Origin: Roseiflexaceae bacterium UBA965
GTDB lineage: Bacteria; Chloroflexota; Chloroflexia; Chloroflexales; Roseiflexaceae
DNA: 21,695 bases
NCBI GenBank assembly: GCA_002292925.1
Contig: DBCF01000129.1
Coordinates: forward strand, 1 to 21,695
Direction of reading: 5' to 3'
Within the stretch, counting starts at the first letter, position 1; every line of letters begins with the position of its first letter. A model generated the notes under the pieces. That model ran no database searches and was not told the DNA's origin. It worked only from the letters and a program-made list of their open reading frames with translations. The translations under genes and the position numbers were made by a program. Of this stretch, positions 15,011 to 21,695 are shown one piece after another.

Positions 15011-16267
15011 ATGAAAATCACGCGTGTACGGGCGTTTTTGACCGCCCCTGACGGTATCGGTGTCGTCGTTGTCAAGGTCGAAACCGACCAAGACGGATTG
15101 TTTGGTTTGGGTTGTGCCACGTTTACCCAACGGGCCACATTGGTGGTCAAAGCGGTCGAAGATTATCTCGAGCCGTTGTTGGTTGGTCGTGACCCCCGCA
15201 ACAGCGAAGACATGTGGCAGTTGATGATGGTCAATTCTTACTGGCGCAATGGCCCCGTGCTCAACAACGCCATTAGTGGTGTCGACATGGCATTGTGGGA
15301 CATCAAAGGCAAAATCGCCAACATGCCTGTCTACCAACTGTGGGGTGGCAAGTGTCGCGAAGGTGCCATGGTTTATCGCCATGCTGATGGCCGTGACCCC
15401 CAAGAAGTACTCGAAAACGTCATCAAGTACCAAGAGAGTGGCGCTCTGGCCGTACGTTGTCAAATGGGTGGCTACGGCGGTCGTATCCAAGACATCACCA
15501 AACAAAATAGCGTGCCAAGCAAAGATTCGCCACAGGCTACCCATCGCATGCGGTCGATGGATAACCTCGAATCTACCTTCCCCGGTGCCTACTACCAACC
15601 CGACGTCTATGCCCGCTCGATTCCGCCGATGTTTGATTATATTCGTAACAAAATCGGTTACGACCTCTTTTTGTTGCATGACATCCACGAGCGGATTGCT
15701 CCGATTGATGCGGTACGGATGGGTAAGGCGCTTGAGCCCTACCGGCTCTTCTTCCTCGAAGATCCATTTGCCCCCGACCAAATCGAATGGTTCCGCCGCT
15801 TGCGTGAGCACTGCACGACCCCCATCGCCATGGGTGAATTGCATGTGAACGCCGCCGAATGGAAGACGTTGATTAGCGAGCAGTTGATCGACTTCATCCG
15901 CTCACACGTGTCGGCCATCGGTGGTGTGACTCCGGCCCGCAAGTTGGCCGCGTTTGCTGAGCAATTCGGGATTCGTACGGCCTGGCATGGTCCTGGTGAC
16001 GTATCGCCAATCGGGCATGCCGCCAACGTGCATCTCGACTTGTCGAGCCGTAATTTTGGCATCCAAGAAGTGATTCACTTCGGGCCAAATCTGTATGAAG
16101 TCTTCCCCGGTTGTCCCGAAGTACATGGTGGCTACGTCTATGTCAACGACAAACCAGGCTGGGGTGTCGACTTTGACGAGCAAAAGGCTGCCAAGTACCC
16201 CGTCGACACCAAGGTGGTGGAGTGGACCCAGAGTCGCTGGCCAGACGGCACCATCTGGACGCCGTAA
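15011..16267 (+). CDS. D-mannonate/D-gluconate dehydratase, ManD (RspA) subgroup of the enolase superfamily
   Basis: The 418-residue product matches the ManD subgroup closely. It has LLHDIHERIAP with Asp224 and His226, FLEDP with Glu250, GEL with Glu276, then WHGPGDVSP with His326, and the C-terminal FGIQE and PGWGVDFDE segments. Asp224, Glu250 and Glu276 are the expected Mg ligands, with His226 as an acid/base candidate. I chose the ATG at 15011 because GGAG (15002-15005) is 5 nt upstream. ManD-family members dehydrate D-mannonate, D-gluconate or both, at widely different rates, and some have no measurable activity. A UxuA-type mannonate dehydratase lies in the same cluster, so this enzyme may serve another acid such as gluconate. 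It is the last gene of the + strand cluster. Confidence 0.92.
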   Translation: MKITRVRAFLTAPDGIGVVVVKVETDQDGLFGLGCATFTQRATLVVKAVEDYLEPLLVGRDPRNSEDMWQLMMVNSYWRNGPVLNNAISGVDMALWDIKGKIANMPVYQLWGGKCREGAMVYRHADGRDPQEVLENVIKYQESGALAVRCQMGGYGGRIQDITKQNSVPSKDSPQATHRMRSMDNLESTFPGAYYQPDVYARSIPPMFDYIRNKIGYDLFLLHDIHERIAPIDAVRMGKALEPYRLFFLEDPFAPDQIEWFRRLREHCTTPIAMGELHVNAAEWKTLISEQLIDFIRSHVSAIGGVTPARKLAAFAEQFGIRTAWHGPGDVSPIGHAANVHLDLSSRNFGIQEVIHFGPNLYEVFPGCPEVHGGYVYVNDKPGWGVDFDEQKAAKYPVDTKVVEWTQSRWPDGTIWTP

Positions 16268-16278
16268 TTCAATAAGCG

Positions 16279-16335
16279 CCGTACACAATCAACACCCGCT
16301 CAGGTTTAACCTGAGCGGGCGTTGATTGTGTACGG
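16279..16335. terminator. Long hairpin between convergent genes, probable bidirectional terminator
   Basis: The arms 16279-16304 and 16310-16335 form 25 base pairs with a single A-C mismatch (16294/16320) and a 5-nt TTTAA loop. The structure fills the 73-nt gap between the ManD-like stop and the stop of the opposing acyltransferase gene. No T-run follows on either strand, so termination would depend on the very stable stem or on processing. Confidence 0.7.
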
Positions 16336-16340
16336 GTACA

Positions 16341-19127
16341 TTAGCTCCCGGGATTTGGATTGACGCCAAGGACTTTTTTCCATAAATCGGCAGCAACCAA
16401 ACTTGCGCCATATGGGGTTAAGTGATTGGTGTCGATGTAGAGGGCATAGCCATTGGTCATAATGGCGCATTGATTGTTGTGGCAGAGGGACTGCATCGGG
16501 TCGTAACGGTGTACTATGGGGAAGTTTGCCAACACGGCACTCACGTTGTTTTTGTAGCGTGCAAATGCCTGCATAATTGGTTGTTGGGGGGTGGTGCAGC
16601 TCGACTCAGCGAGGGAACGGAAGAGTTGCAAGCGGTTACAATTCATTGGCATAAAATCAAGCTCAGGCACTTGGTCAATAAACACGACACTGGTATTGGG
16701 TAAGGTGGTGAGTGCGGTTAATGTGCGTTGCAAGCCTGTTTGGAATACTGCATCGAGATTTACGGTGTTGGCATCTAACCGGGGTCCACTGAATTGATAG
16801 AAACCGCGCCGGTCAGAGACAATATTGCTGCTTGGCTCGAGCGCCACAAATCGCCCGGCAATGAAAATCGTGCGGTGATGTACCGGTGGGTTGGCACGCA
16901 GATTGTTGATAAACGCTGGTAATTTACGGATATCATCACACCCAAACGGACGTGATGATTGGTCGACGAAGCGCTCGGCACCTAACAACGGCAAACAATA
17001 ATGTACAGCAAATGCGGTGGTGGAATGCGGAATGTTGTTTCCGGCGGCGAGGACCTCGGCGTGACTATCACCGATGAACACAAATTCTTCTGTGGTGTCG
17101 TTGCCCCGTTGGTGATGGAGACAGGTAACCAAATAATTGTTTTCAATCCCAGCGCACAACGGGGTGTTTGTAACTACCGCAGGGGAGCTAATTACTTCAT
17201 TCGCAGGGGCATTGCGATTAAATGGCATTATTAAGCCACTGCCAATCAAAAAATACCCTACGATTCCACAGGCAAACGTGGCGTAAGTAAAATAACGGGT
17301 GGGGATGGAGCGGAGCGCACCTAGCCGTAACGGTTTTTCGAGATAGGCATACGTGAGCCAGGCTAGGAGTACGCTGATTGCGACGAGTACGATGCGCATC
17401 GCAATACTTGGCTCGGTATTGGTAAAAAAATGCGCAAATGACAACAAGGGCCAATGCCAGAGATAGAGTGGGAAGCTGATGAGCCCAATCCATACCATTA
17501 CGGGGTTTGCCAAAATAATCCGATTGAACCAGGCGCGCTCGCCGGCCACAATCACCAAAATCGCCCCGGTAATCGGCAAAATCGCACTGTAATAGGTGTA
17601 GCTTGCGTCACCACCAGCCCAAAACATGCTGGCGACCAACAAGATTATCCCTACCGCACTAATGCTATGGGCGATGATGGGGGTAAACAGTAATCGTTGG
17701 CGCACGGTGGGGCTTGCAAGAATATGGACGACCAATGTGCCGATCAAAAGCTCCCATACCCGTGACATCGGCCAATAAAACGATGCAATCGGTAACGTAG
17801 CGTCGAGGCGTAGATTGACCAAAAATGACGCCGCAATGAGGGTGGTAATCAGTGCCGGTACCGAGCGTAAGCGATGCCGGAATAGATACAGCAAAATCGG
17901 CCACATGACATAAAACTGCTCTTCGACACCAAGTGACCATAAATGCAAGAGTGGTTTGTAGGCGGCAGATTTGTCGAAGTAATTTACCTCGGTATATAGC
18001 AATAGATTGGCAAAAAATCCAGCTCCGGCTCCGATATGGCGCCCTAATTGCGCATATTCATTGGGGAATAAAAACAACAACCCCATGATCATCACTACAA
18101 GTAACATGCACAATAATGCAGGGAAAATCCGCCGGATGCGCCGATTAAAAAAATCACTGAAAGAAAAGGTGTTTTTGACAAACTGACGGATTAATAATTG
18201 ACTGATTAAATAACCCGAGATGACAAAAAAGATATCGACACCCACATTCCCATTTGGCAAAAGTGCCGGGAATGCGTGATATACCACGACGGCAATAATT
18301 GCAACGGCCCGCAATCCGTCGACGTCGTGGCGATAAACGGGGATTACGAGGGGGTCATCTTTTTTGGCGGGTTTGCTCCGCCCGATAATGATGCCCCCCA
18401 ACCCAAATGTCGCTAAATAGGCGTAATACCAATGGTCACTCTGAAAGATGTGCGTTGCCGCATAGGCCAGGAACAGCATACTTGTCGTATAAAACGTCAG
18501 CACCAAATACCATTCCATGCGCCACACAAATACAATGATGGCCGTATAGAGGATGAGTAATAAAATTGGTGTGCGTGGAATGACATAGGGGGTGAGTGGG
18601 CGCATGCTGATCTGGGTCAACCCAATCGATAATTCTCGCCCGTTTTGTGAGACGTTGTCGTTGTGGAATCGCAGCTGGGTTGTTTCGTTGCTCCGCGGTG
18701 CATCTACTAAATATTCATAGCGCCGAAATACATTGGGTGCCACGGGGAAGGTGATAGGATTTTGATTGTTGATTGAAATAGTGATATGACTGTTGGGTAA
18801 TGGCACCGTCGCCATCAACCGGATTATTTGCTTGCCGTTACTTGGCTGGGGCAGTGGCACTTCACTGTCTTGGGCTAACCACCGGAAGGTATATGGCGCT
18901 TCGGTGCGCTGTTCTACTTGATAAAGATTTTTGGTCGCTATAGATGATTCCGTCAAATCAAGCTGATTGTGTGGAATTCCCAAAAATATCAATAGCGATA
19001 TACTTGCTACGATATACACGATCGCAACCAATAACGGATATATGCGAAATTGCTCGATTTCGATGATTTGTGTTTCGTAATTATGGATGTGTTGGCGAAT
19101 AGTGGTGCCTATGGTCTGTTGTTTCAT
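16341..19127 (-). CDS. Acyltransferase-3 / SGNH membrane protein with extra N-terminal extracytoplasmic domain
   Basis: A 928-residue membrane protein in three parts. Residues 1-260 hold one transmembrane segment (about 29-50), a soluble stretch of about 130 residues rich in beta-strand-like text, and two or three more membrane segments. Residues about 264-620 are an acyltransferase-3 (OafA/OatA-like) domain with YRHDVDGLRA and the catalytic His284 (VVYHA). The rest is a C-terminal SGNH domain with GDSHA (Ser688) and an Asp899/His902 pair (DTNH). Such proteins move acetyl or other acyl groups across the membrane onto surface polysaccharides. The ATG at 19125-19127 has AAAGG 9 nt upstream. The usual fusion is acyltransferase plus SGNH; the N-terminal third is extra. 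No glycan-synthesis genes are near, so the target is unknown. Confidence 0.9.
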   Translation of the reverse strand: MKQQTIGTTIRQHIHNYETQIIEIEQFRIYPLLVAIVYIVASISLLIFLGIPHNQLDLTESSIATKNLYQVEQRTEAPYTFRWLAQDSEVPLPQPSNGKQIIRLMATVPLPNSHITISINNQNPITFPVAPNVFRRYEYLVDAPRSNETTQLRFHNDNVSQNGRELSIGLTQISMRPLTPYVIPRTPILLLILYTAIIVFVWRMEWYLVLTFYTTSMLFLAYAATHIFQSDHWYYAYLATFGLGGIIIGRSKPAKKDDPLVIPVYRHDVDGLRAVAIIAVVVYHAFPALLPNGNVGVDIFFVISGYLISQLLIRQFVKNTFSFSDFFNRRIRRIFPALLCMLLVVMIMGLLFLFPNEYAQLGRHIGAGAGFFANLLLYTEVNYFDKSAAYKPLLHLWSLGVEEQFYVMWPILLYLFRHRLRSVPALITTLIAASFLVNLRLDATLPIASFYWPMSRVWELLIGTLVVHILASPTVRQRLLFTPIIAHSISAVGIILLVASMFWAGGDASYTYYSAILPITGAILVIVAGERAWFNRIILANPVMVWIGLISFPLYLWHWPLLSFAHFFTNTEPSIAMRIVLVAISVLLAWLTYAYLEKPLRLGALRSIPTRYFTYATFACGIVGYFLIGSGLIMPFNRNAPANEVISSPAVVTNTPLCAGIENNYLVTCLHHQRGNDTTEEFVFIGDSHAEVLAAGNNIPHSTTAFAVHYCLPLLGAERFVDQSSRPFGCDDIRKLPAFINNLRANPPVHHRTIFIAGRFVALEPSSNIVSDRRGFYQFSGPRLDANTVNLDAVFQTGLQRTLTALTTLPNTSVVFIDQVPELDFMPMNCNRLQLFRSLAESSCTTPQQPIMQAFARYKNNVSAVLANFPIVHRYDPMQSLCHNNQCAIMTNGYALYIDTNHLTPYGASLVAADLWKKVLGVNPNPGS

Positions 19128-19437
19128 GACACGATACCTTTAATATCACCGTCAATAGTACTACTATTAATAATAGCAATAAATCAAAAAATATAAATCT
19201 AATTTATCATGCAATAGTTACAAATTAGTGACAAAAATATAAGTAAAATATATGGAATTTAAATAATAGCGAAAAAATACTCCCAATCTGATTGCGTGCC
19301 AAAGGAAATCAAATGGCGAGGAGGATATTGTTTGTAGCGTAGAGAGCAGGCTGTAGGCGCAGAGATGCCTATGGTTGGTTATCACAATACACGCAAGGAT
19401 ACAAAAGCGTTTTGTGAATGTGCTGGCAGATAATAAG
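19128..19437. other. AT-rich upstream region of the acyltransferase gene
   Basis: About 310 nt without a gene. The half nearer the acyltransferase (19140-19275) is very AT-rich and probably holds its promoter, but I found no convincing -35/-10 pair on the minus strand. Two short palindromes are present: CTATTA-A-TAATAG (19164-19176) and ACAAAA-GCG-TTTTGT (19401-19415). Either could be a protein-binding site or chance. Confidence 0.5.
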
Positions 19438-19467
19438 GCACCCCACGATATGCGTATCGTGGGGTGC
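19438..19467 (-). terminator. Probable terminator of the lactonase operon
   Basis: A perfect 13-bp stem (19438-19450 with 19455-19467) and a 4-nt loop lie 22 nt beyond the lactonase stop. Read on the minus strand, the stem is followed by CTTATTAT, a weak T-rich tail. The position and stem favour termination of the minus-strand lactonase transcript. Confidence 0.7.
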
Positions 19468-19489
19468 TGGGTAAAGAATGCTGATTTGG

Positions 19490-20506
19490 TTAAATAAACT
19501 CTACAAAAGAGACATTGGGCATGGGGATGGTAGCCACCCGTGCGCCAACGACCCCAGTGGTGGTATCGCGGGGCAAAACGGCGATATGGTTGTCGTGTTG
19601 GCAGGCCACAAGAATGTAGGTGCCGTCTGGGGCAATTGCGAAATTGCGGGGCCAGGCACCACCACAGCTATAGACACCGATACGATTAAGGTTGCCGTCA
19701 GCCAAGATCTGGTAGGCAGCGATGGTATTGTCGGTGCGAGTGGTGCAGTAGAGGAATTGTTGGTCGGGGCTGATATGGATGTCAGCCACGGTAAAGTCGT
19801 GGTTGGTGCCGATAAACGTTGCATGATCGGCGATATGGGTGAGTGCGCCGTTGGCGTATCCAAACACCGACACGCTACAGGCTAATTCGTTGGCGACGTA
19901 GAATATGTTGCCATTGGGGTGGAAGATGGTATGCCGTGGTCCATTCCCCGCAGGAGCATTAACGGTATGGGTGCGGACCAATTGTTTGGTGTGCGAGTTG
20001 ATAGTATAAAACACCAGCTCGTCGGTGCCTAAATCGGCTGCAATTACATAGGCTCCATCTGGGGTGATGATTGCTGAATGTGCATGCGGTTCGCCTTGGC
20101 GGCCAACATGAGGGCCACTGCCACTATGGGATGCCAAATCATTGAGGCCGGTAAGTGAGCCATCGGATTCGATGTGCAACAACGCCACGGTGCCCGTGCC
20201 GTAGTTGGTGGCGATGACGAATTGGCCATCGGCACTCACCCGCACATGACACGGCCAGCCACCGCCGCTGGGGCGGCGCACGCCGTGGCTGAGCGTATCA
20301 CCGCTACGGGTAATGGCGACCACTCCACCACCGGCGGGGATTTCACTGACGGCATAGATATGTGCGCCGTGTTGGGTCATGAACGAAGGATTTTCGATGC
20401 CGGTTAATTGGCTGATGATCTGATATGTACCATGACCATCGACTTTCAAGATGGCCACGCCTGGTTGATCTGGCGTATTGTAGCTACCTACGAGAATTTG
20501 TGACAT
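19490..20506 (-). CDS. Lactonase family protein, Pgl-type seven-bladed beta-propeller
   Basis: Predicted to hydrolyse a sugar lactone to the free acid. The 338-residue product has the repeated blade pattern of YbhE/Pgl-type lactonases: VRVSADGQFVIATNYGTG, GEPHAHSAIITPDG, GNGPRHTIFHPNG, IHISPDQQFLYCTTR and FAIAPDGTYILVACQ, spaced 45-60 residues apart. The length is right for the family. The ATG at 20504-20506 (MSQILVGSY) has AAAGGA 7 nt upstream. The frame remains open upstream into the neighbouring gene, but that extension has no family similarity. The family includes 6-phosphogluconolactonase and lactonases for other sugars. Downstream of a DgoD-like dehydratase, an aldonolactone is the likely substrate. 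A minority of family members have no proven activity. Confidence 0.88.
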   Translation of the reverse strand: MSQILVGSYNTPDQPGVAILKVDGHGTYQIISQLTGIENPSFMTQHGAHIYAVSEIPAGGGVVAITRSGDTLSHGVRRPSGGGWPCHVRVSADGQFVIATNYGTGTVALLHIESDGSLTGLNDLASHSGSGPHVGRQGEPHAHSAIITPDGAYVIAADLGTDELVFYTINSHTKQLVRTHTVNAPAGNGPRHTIFHPNGNIFYVANELACSVSVFGYANGALTHIADHATFIGTNHDFTVADIHISPDQQFLYCTTRTDNTIAAYQILADGNLNRIGVYSCGGAWPRNFAIAPDGTYILVACQHDNHIAVLPRDTTTGVVGARVATIPMPNVSFVEFI

Positions 20507-20529
20507 TGGGTGTTCCTTTTGTGATACAC

Positions 20530-20556
20530 CCGAGCGAGAAACAGTTTCTCGCTCGG
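20530..20556 (-). other. Intercistronic 12-bp hairpin between dehydratase and lactonase genes
   Basis: A perfect 12-bp stem (20530-20541 with 20545-20556) and a 3-nt loop sit in the 61-nt gap, 11 nt after the dehydratase stop and 10 nt before the lactonase ribosome site. No T-run follows, so partial termination or mRNA processing is more likely than full termination. Confidence 0.6.
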
Positions 20557-20567
20557 TGCAGAACCGA

Positions 20568-21695
20568 TTACCAATTGGTGACTGAGCCGTCACGGCGGCG
20601 CAAGTGGGGCGCTTCCCAGAATTTCCAGGTATGTTTTTTGGCGGTTTCTTCGTCGAATTCAATCCCCAGCCCTGGTGCTTGGGGCACATCAAAGGCGTTG
20701 CCGTTGAGCTTGGGATTAACGGGGAAGATGACATCGACGTCGTTGATGCCGTCGCCCTTGTAGAGATTTTCGCTGGGAGATACCCGCACTTCCAGCCAGG
20801 CAAAATTCGGTACTGCAGCGGCTAGGTGAATGGTGGCGGCAGTGCAGACGGGGCCGAGTGGGTTGTGGGGCATCAAGTCGATATAGTGTGTCTCGGCCCA
20901 ACCTGCCACCTTCATCGACTCGGTAAAGCCGCCCACATTACAGATGTCGAGGCGGGCAAAGTCGGTCAGATGGCGTTCGATGAAGGGGGCAAATTGCCAT
21001 TTGCTGGCGAATTCTTCGCCGACGGCAAAGGGGACGGGAGTCATTTTGCGCAGGGCTTCGTAGGCCTCCGGGCTTTCGTCGCGCATTGGCTCTTCGATGA
21101 AGTCGAGGGTGCCGACGGGCATGCGCTGACAAAACGAGGCCGTTTCAGCCAACGATAAGCGATGGTGGTAGTCGATGCCGAGGGTCAGTTCATCGCCGAG
21201 AGTTTCACGGATTTTGATGAGGGTTTTGGCAGTAATACCAATCGTCTCGCGGGGCTCAAAGATACCCTCACCATGGTTACGGGGGGCTAGCATGCCGGTA
21301 CGGATGACGCGCCAGCCATGATCCCAGAGCAATTGGGCACTAGCCAACATTTCGTCGGGGGTCGAGCCACCGGTAGTAACGAAGCAGGGGATGTGGTCGC
21401 GGTGTTGGCCACCGAGGAGTTGATGGACGGGCACGCCCAGCGCCTTGCCGGCAATGTCATACAAGGCGATATCGATGGCACTTTGGGCGGCGGTCAATAC
21501 CCGGCCACCTTCGAAGTATTGGCTCCGGTAGAGTTCTTGCCAGATGCGCCCCATGTGCATGGGGTTTTGGCCAATCAAAAACTCACGGAAGTGGTTGACG
21601 GCCCCCATGACGGCCAATTCACGGCCACTGAGCCCCGATTCGCCGAGGCCATAAATGCCCTCATCGGTTTCGACTTTGATGACCAGCTGATTGCG
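20568..21695 (-). CDS. DgoD-like enolase-superfamily sugar-acid dehydratase (5' partial)
   Basis: A mandelate-racemase-subgroup enzyme whose N-terminus lies beyond the right edge. The frame is open to base 21695 and the visible start (RNQLVIKVETDEG.YGLGE) implies only some 15-20 missing residues. Landmarks are the metal ligand and acid in DYHH (Asp codon 21171-21173, His codon 21165-21167), FIEEP (Glu 21093-21095), GEEF (Glu 21015-21017) and LMPHNPLGP (His 20865-20867). The D-x-H motif, PHNPLGP and the C-terminal R.DGSV..W closely follow D-galactonate dehydratase DgoD. The substrate is thus probably an aldonate that gives a 2-keto-3-deoxy acid, though sequence alone cannot tell galactonate from related acids. 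The lactonase downstream would produce such acids, suggesting a two-gene oxidative sugar route. Confidence 0.9.
   Translation of the reverse strand, partial: RNQLVIKVETDEGIYGLGESGLSGRELAVMGAVNHFREFLIGQNPMHMGRIWQELYRSQYFEGGRVLTAAQSAIDIALYDIAGKALGVPVHQLLGGQHRDHIPCFVTTGGSTPDEMLASAQLLWDHGWRVIRTGMLAPRNHGEGIFEPRETIGITAKTLIKIRETLGDELTLGIDYHHRLSLAETASFCQRMPVGTLDFIEEPMRDESPEAYEALRKMTPVPFAVGEEFASKWQFAPFIERHLTDFARLDICNVGGFTESMKVAGWAETHYIDLMPHNPLGPVCTAATIHLAAAVPNFAWLEVRVSPSENLYKGDGINDVDVIFPVNPKLNGNAFDVPQAPGLGIEFDEETAKKHTWKFWEAPHLRRRDGSVTNW

Noticed and set aside
14945..15844. Minus-strand open frame of 299 codons opposite the ManD-like gene
   Set aside because: The sense strand has a clear ManD protein with all catalytic residues. 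The antisense product is rich in His and Val without recognisable motifs.
20507..20803. In-frame upstream extension of the lactonase by about 99 codons
   Set aside because: The extension overlaps the dehydratase gene, has no propeller pattern, and the ATG at 20506 has a good ribosome site.
1..21695. CRISPR array, insertion sequence, prophage, tRNA or defence system
   Set aside because: No regularly spaced repeats, transposase, integrase, phage structural genes, tRNA cloverleaf or toxin/antitoxin pair was seen on either strand.

Overview
The window looks like a chromosomal segment from a Chloroflexota bacterium. This is inferred, not proven. The clues are a lipoprotein with a long Ala/Pro/Glu/Thr linker right after its lipidated cysteine, an acyltransferase with an N-terminal extracytoplasmic domain of a kind I associate with that phylum, frequent TTG leucine codons, and a GC content that appears moderate. 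There is no rRNA, tRNA, CRISPR array, transposase or phage gene. Almost every gene is metabolic, membrane or transport related.

Layout. (1) Positions 1-2462, + strand: the 3' part of a B12-dependent diol/glycerol dehydratase operon. The large and medium subunits are fused into one protein, cut by the left edge, followed by the small subunit and a good intrinsic terminator. (2) Positions 2463-3031: an AT-rich non-coding stretch with a near-consensus sigma-70 promoter at 2835-2863. (3) Positions 3032-8966, + strand: a complete Opp/Dpp-type ABC importer (lipoprotein binding protein, two permeases, two ATPases). A 12-bp hairpin follows the binding-protein gene and a strong terminator follows the last ATPase. 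(4) Positions 9025-16267, + strand: a tightly packed sugar-acid catabolic cluster. It holds a cytosolic CBM9-like protein, an aldose-epimerase-fold protein, a UxuA-type mannonate dehydratase, an extended SDR dehydrogenase, an RraA-like aldolase-family protein and two enolase-superfamily dehydratases. (5) Positions 16341-19127, - strand: a large acyltransferase-3/SGNH membrane protein, convergent with the cluster across a 25-bp hairpin. (6) Positions 19490-21695, - strand: a beta-propeller lactonase and, upstream of it, a DgoD-like sugar-acid dehydratase cut by the right edge.

How the genes fit together. The importer probably brings in oligosaccharides rather than peptides, because everything around it handles sugars. 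Inside the cell the predicted steps are anomer or ligand handling (CBM9-like and epimerase-like proteins), oxidation at C1 (SDR), lactone opening (lactonase), dehydration to 2-keto-3-deoxy sugar acids (four dehydratases of two unrelated folds) and retro-aldol cleavage (RraA-like). No kinase, KdgA-type aldolase, glycoside hydrolase, polysaccharide lyase or regulator is visible, so substrate and control are open. The most novel idea here is a non-phosphorylative uronate/aldonate route that uses an RraA-fold aldolase and is fed by a peptide-type ABC importer. The fused diol dehydratase, which lacks the usual microcompartment-targeting tails, is the second point of interest.
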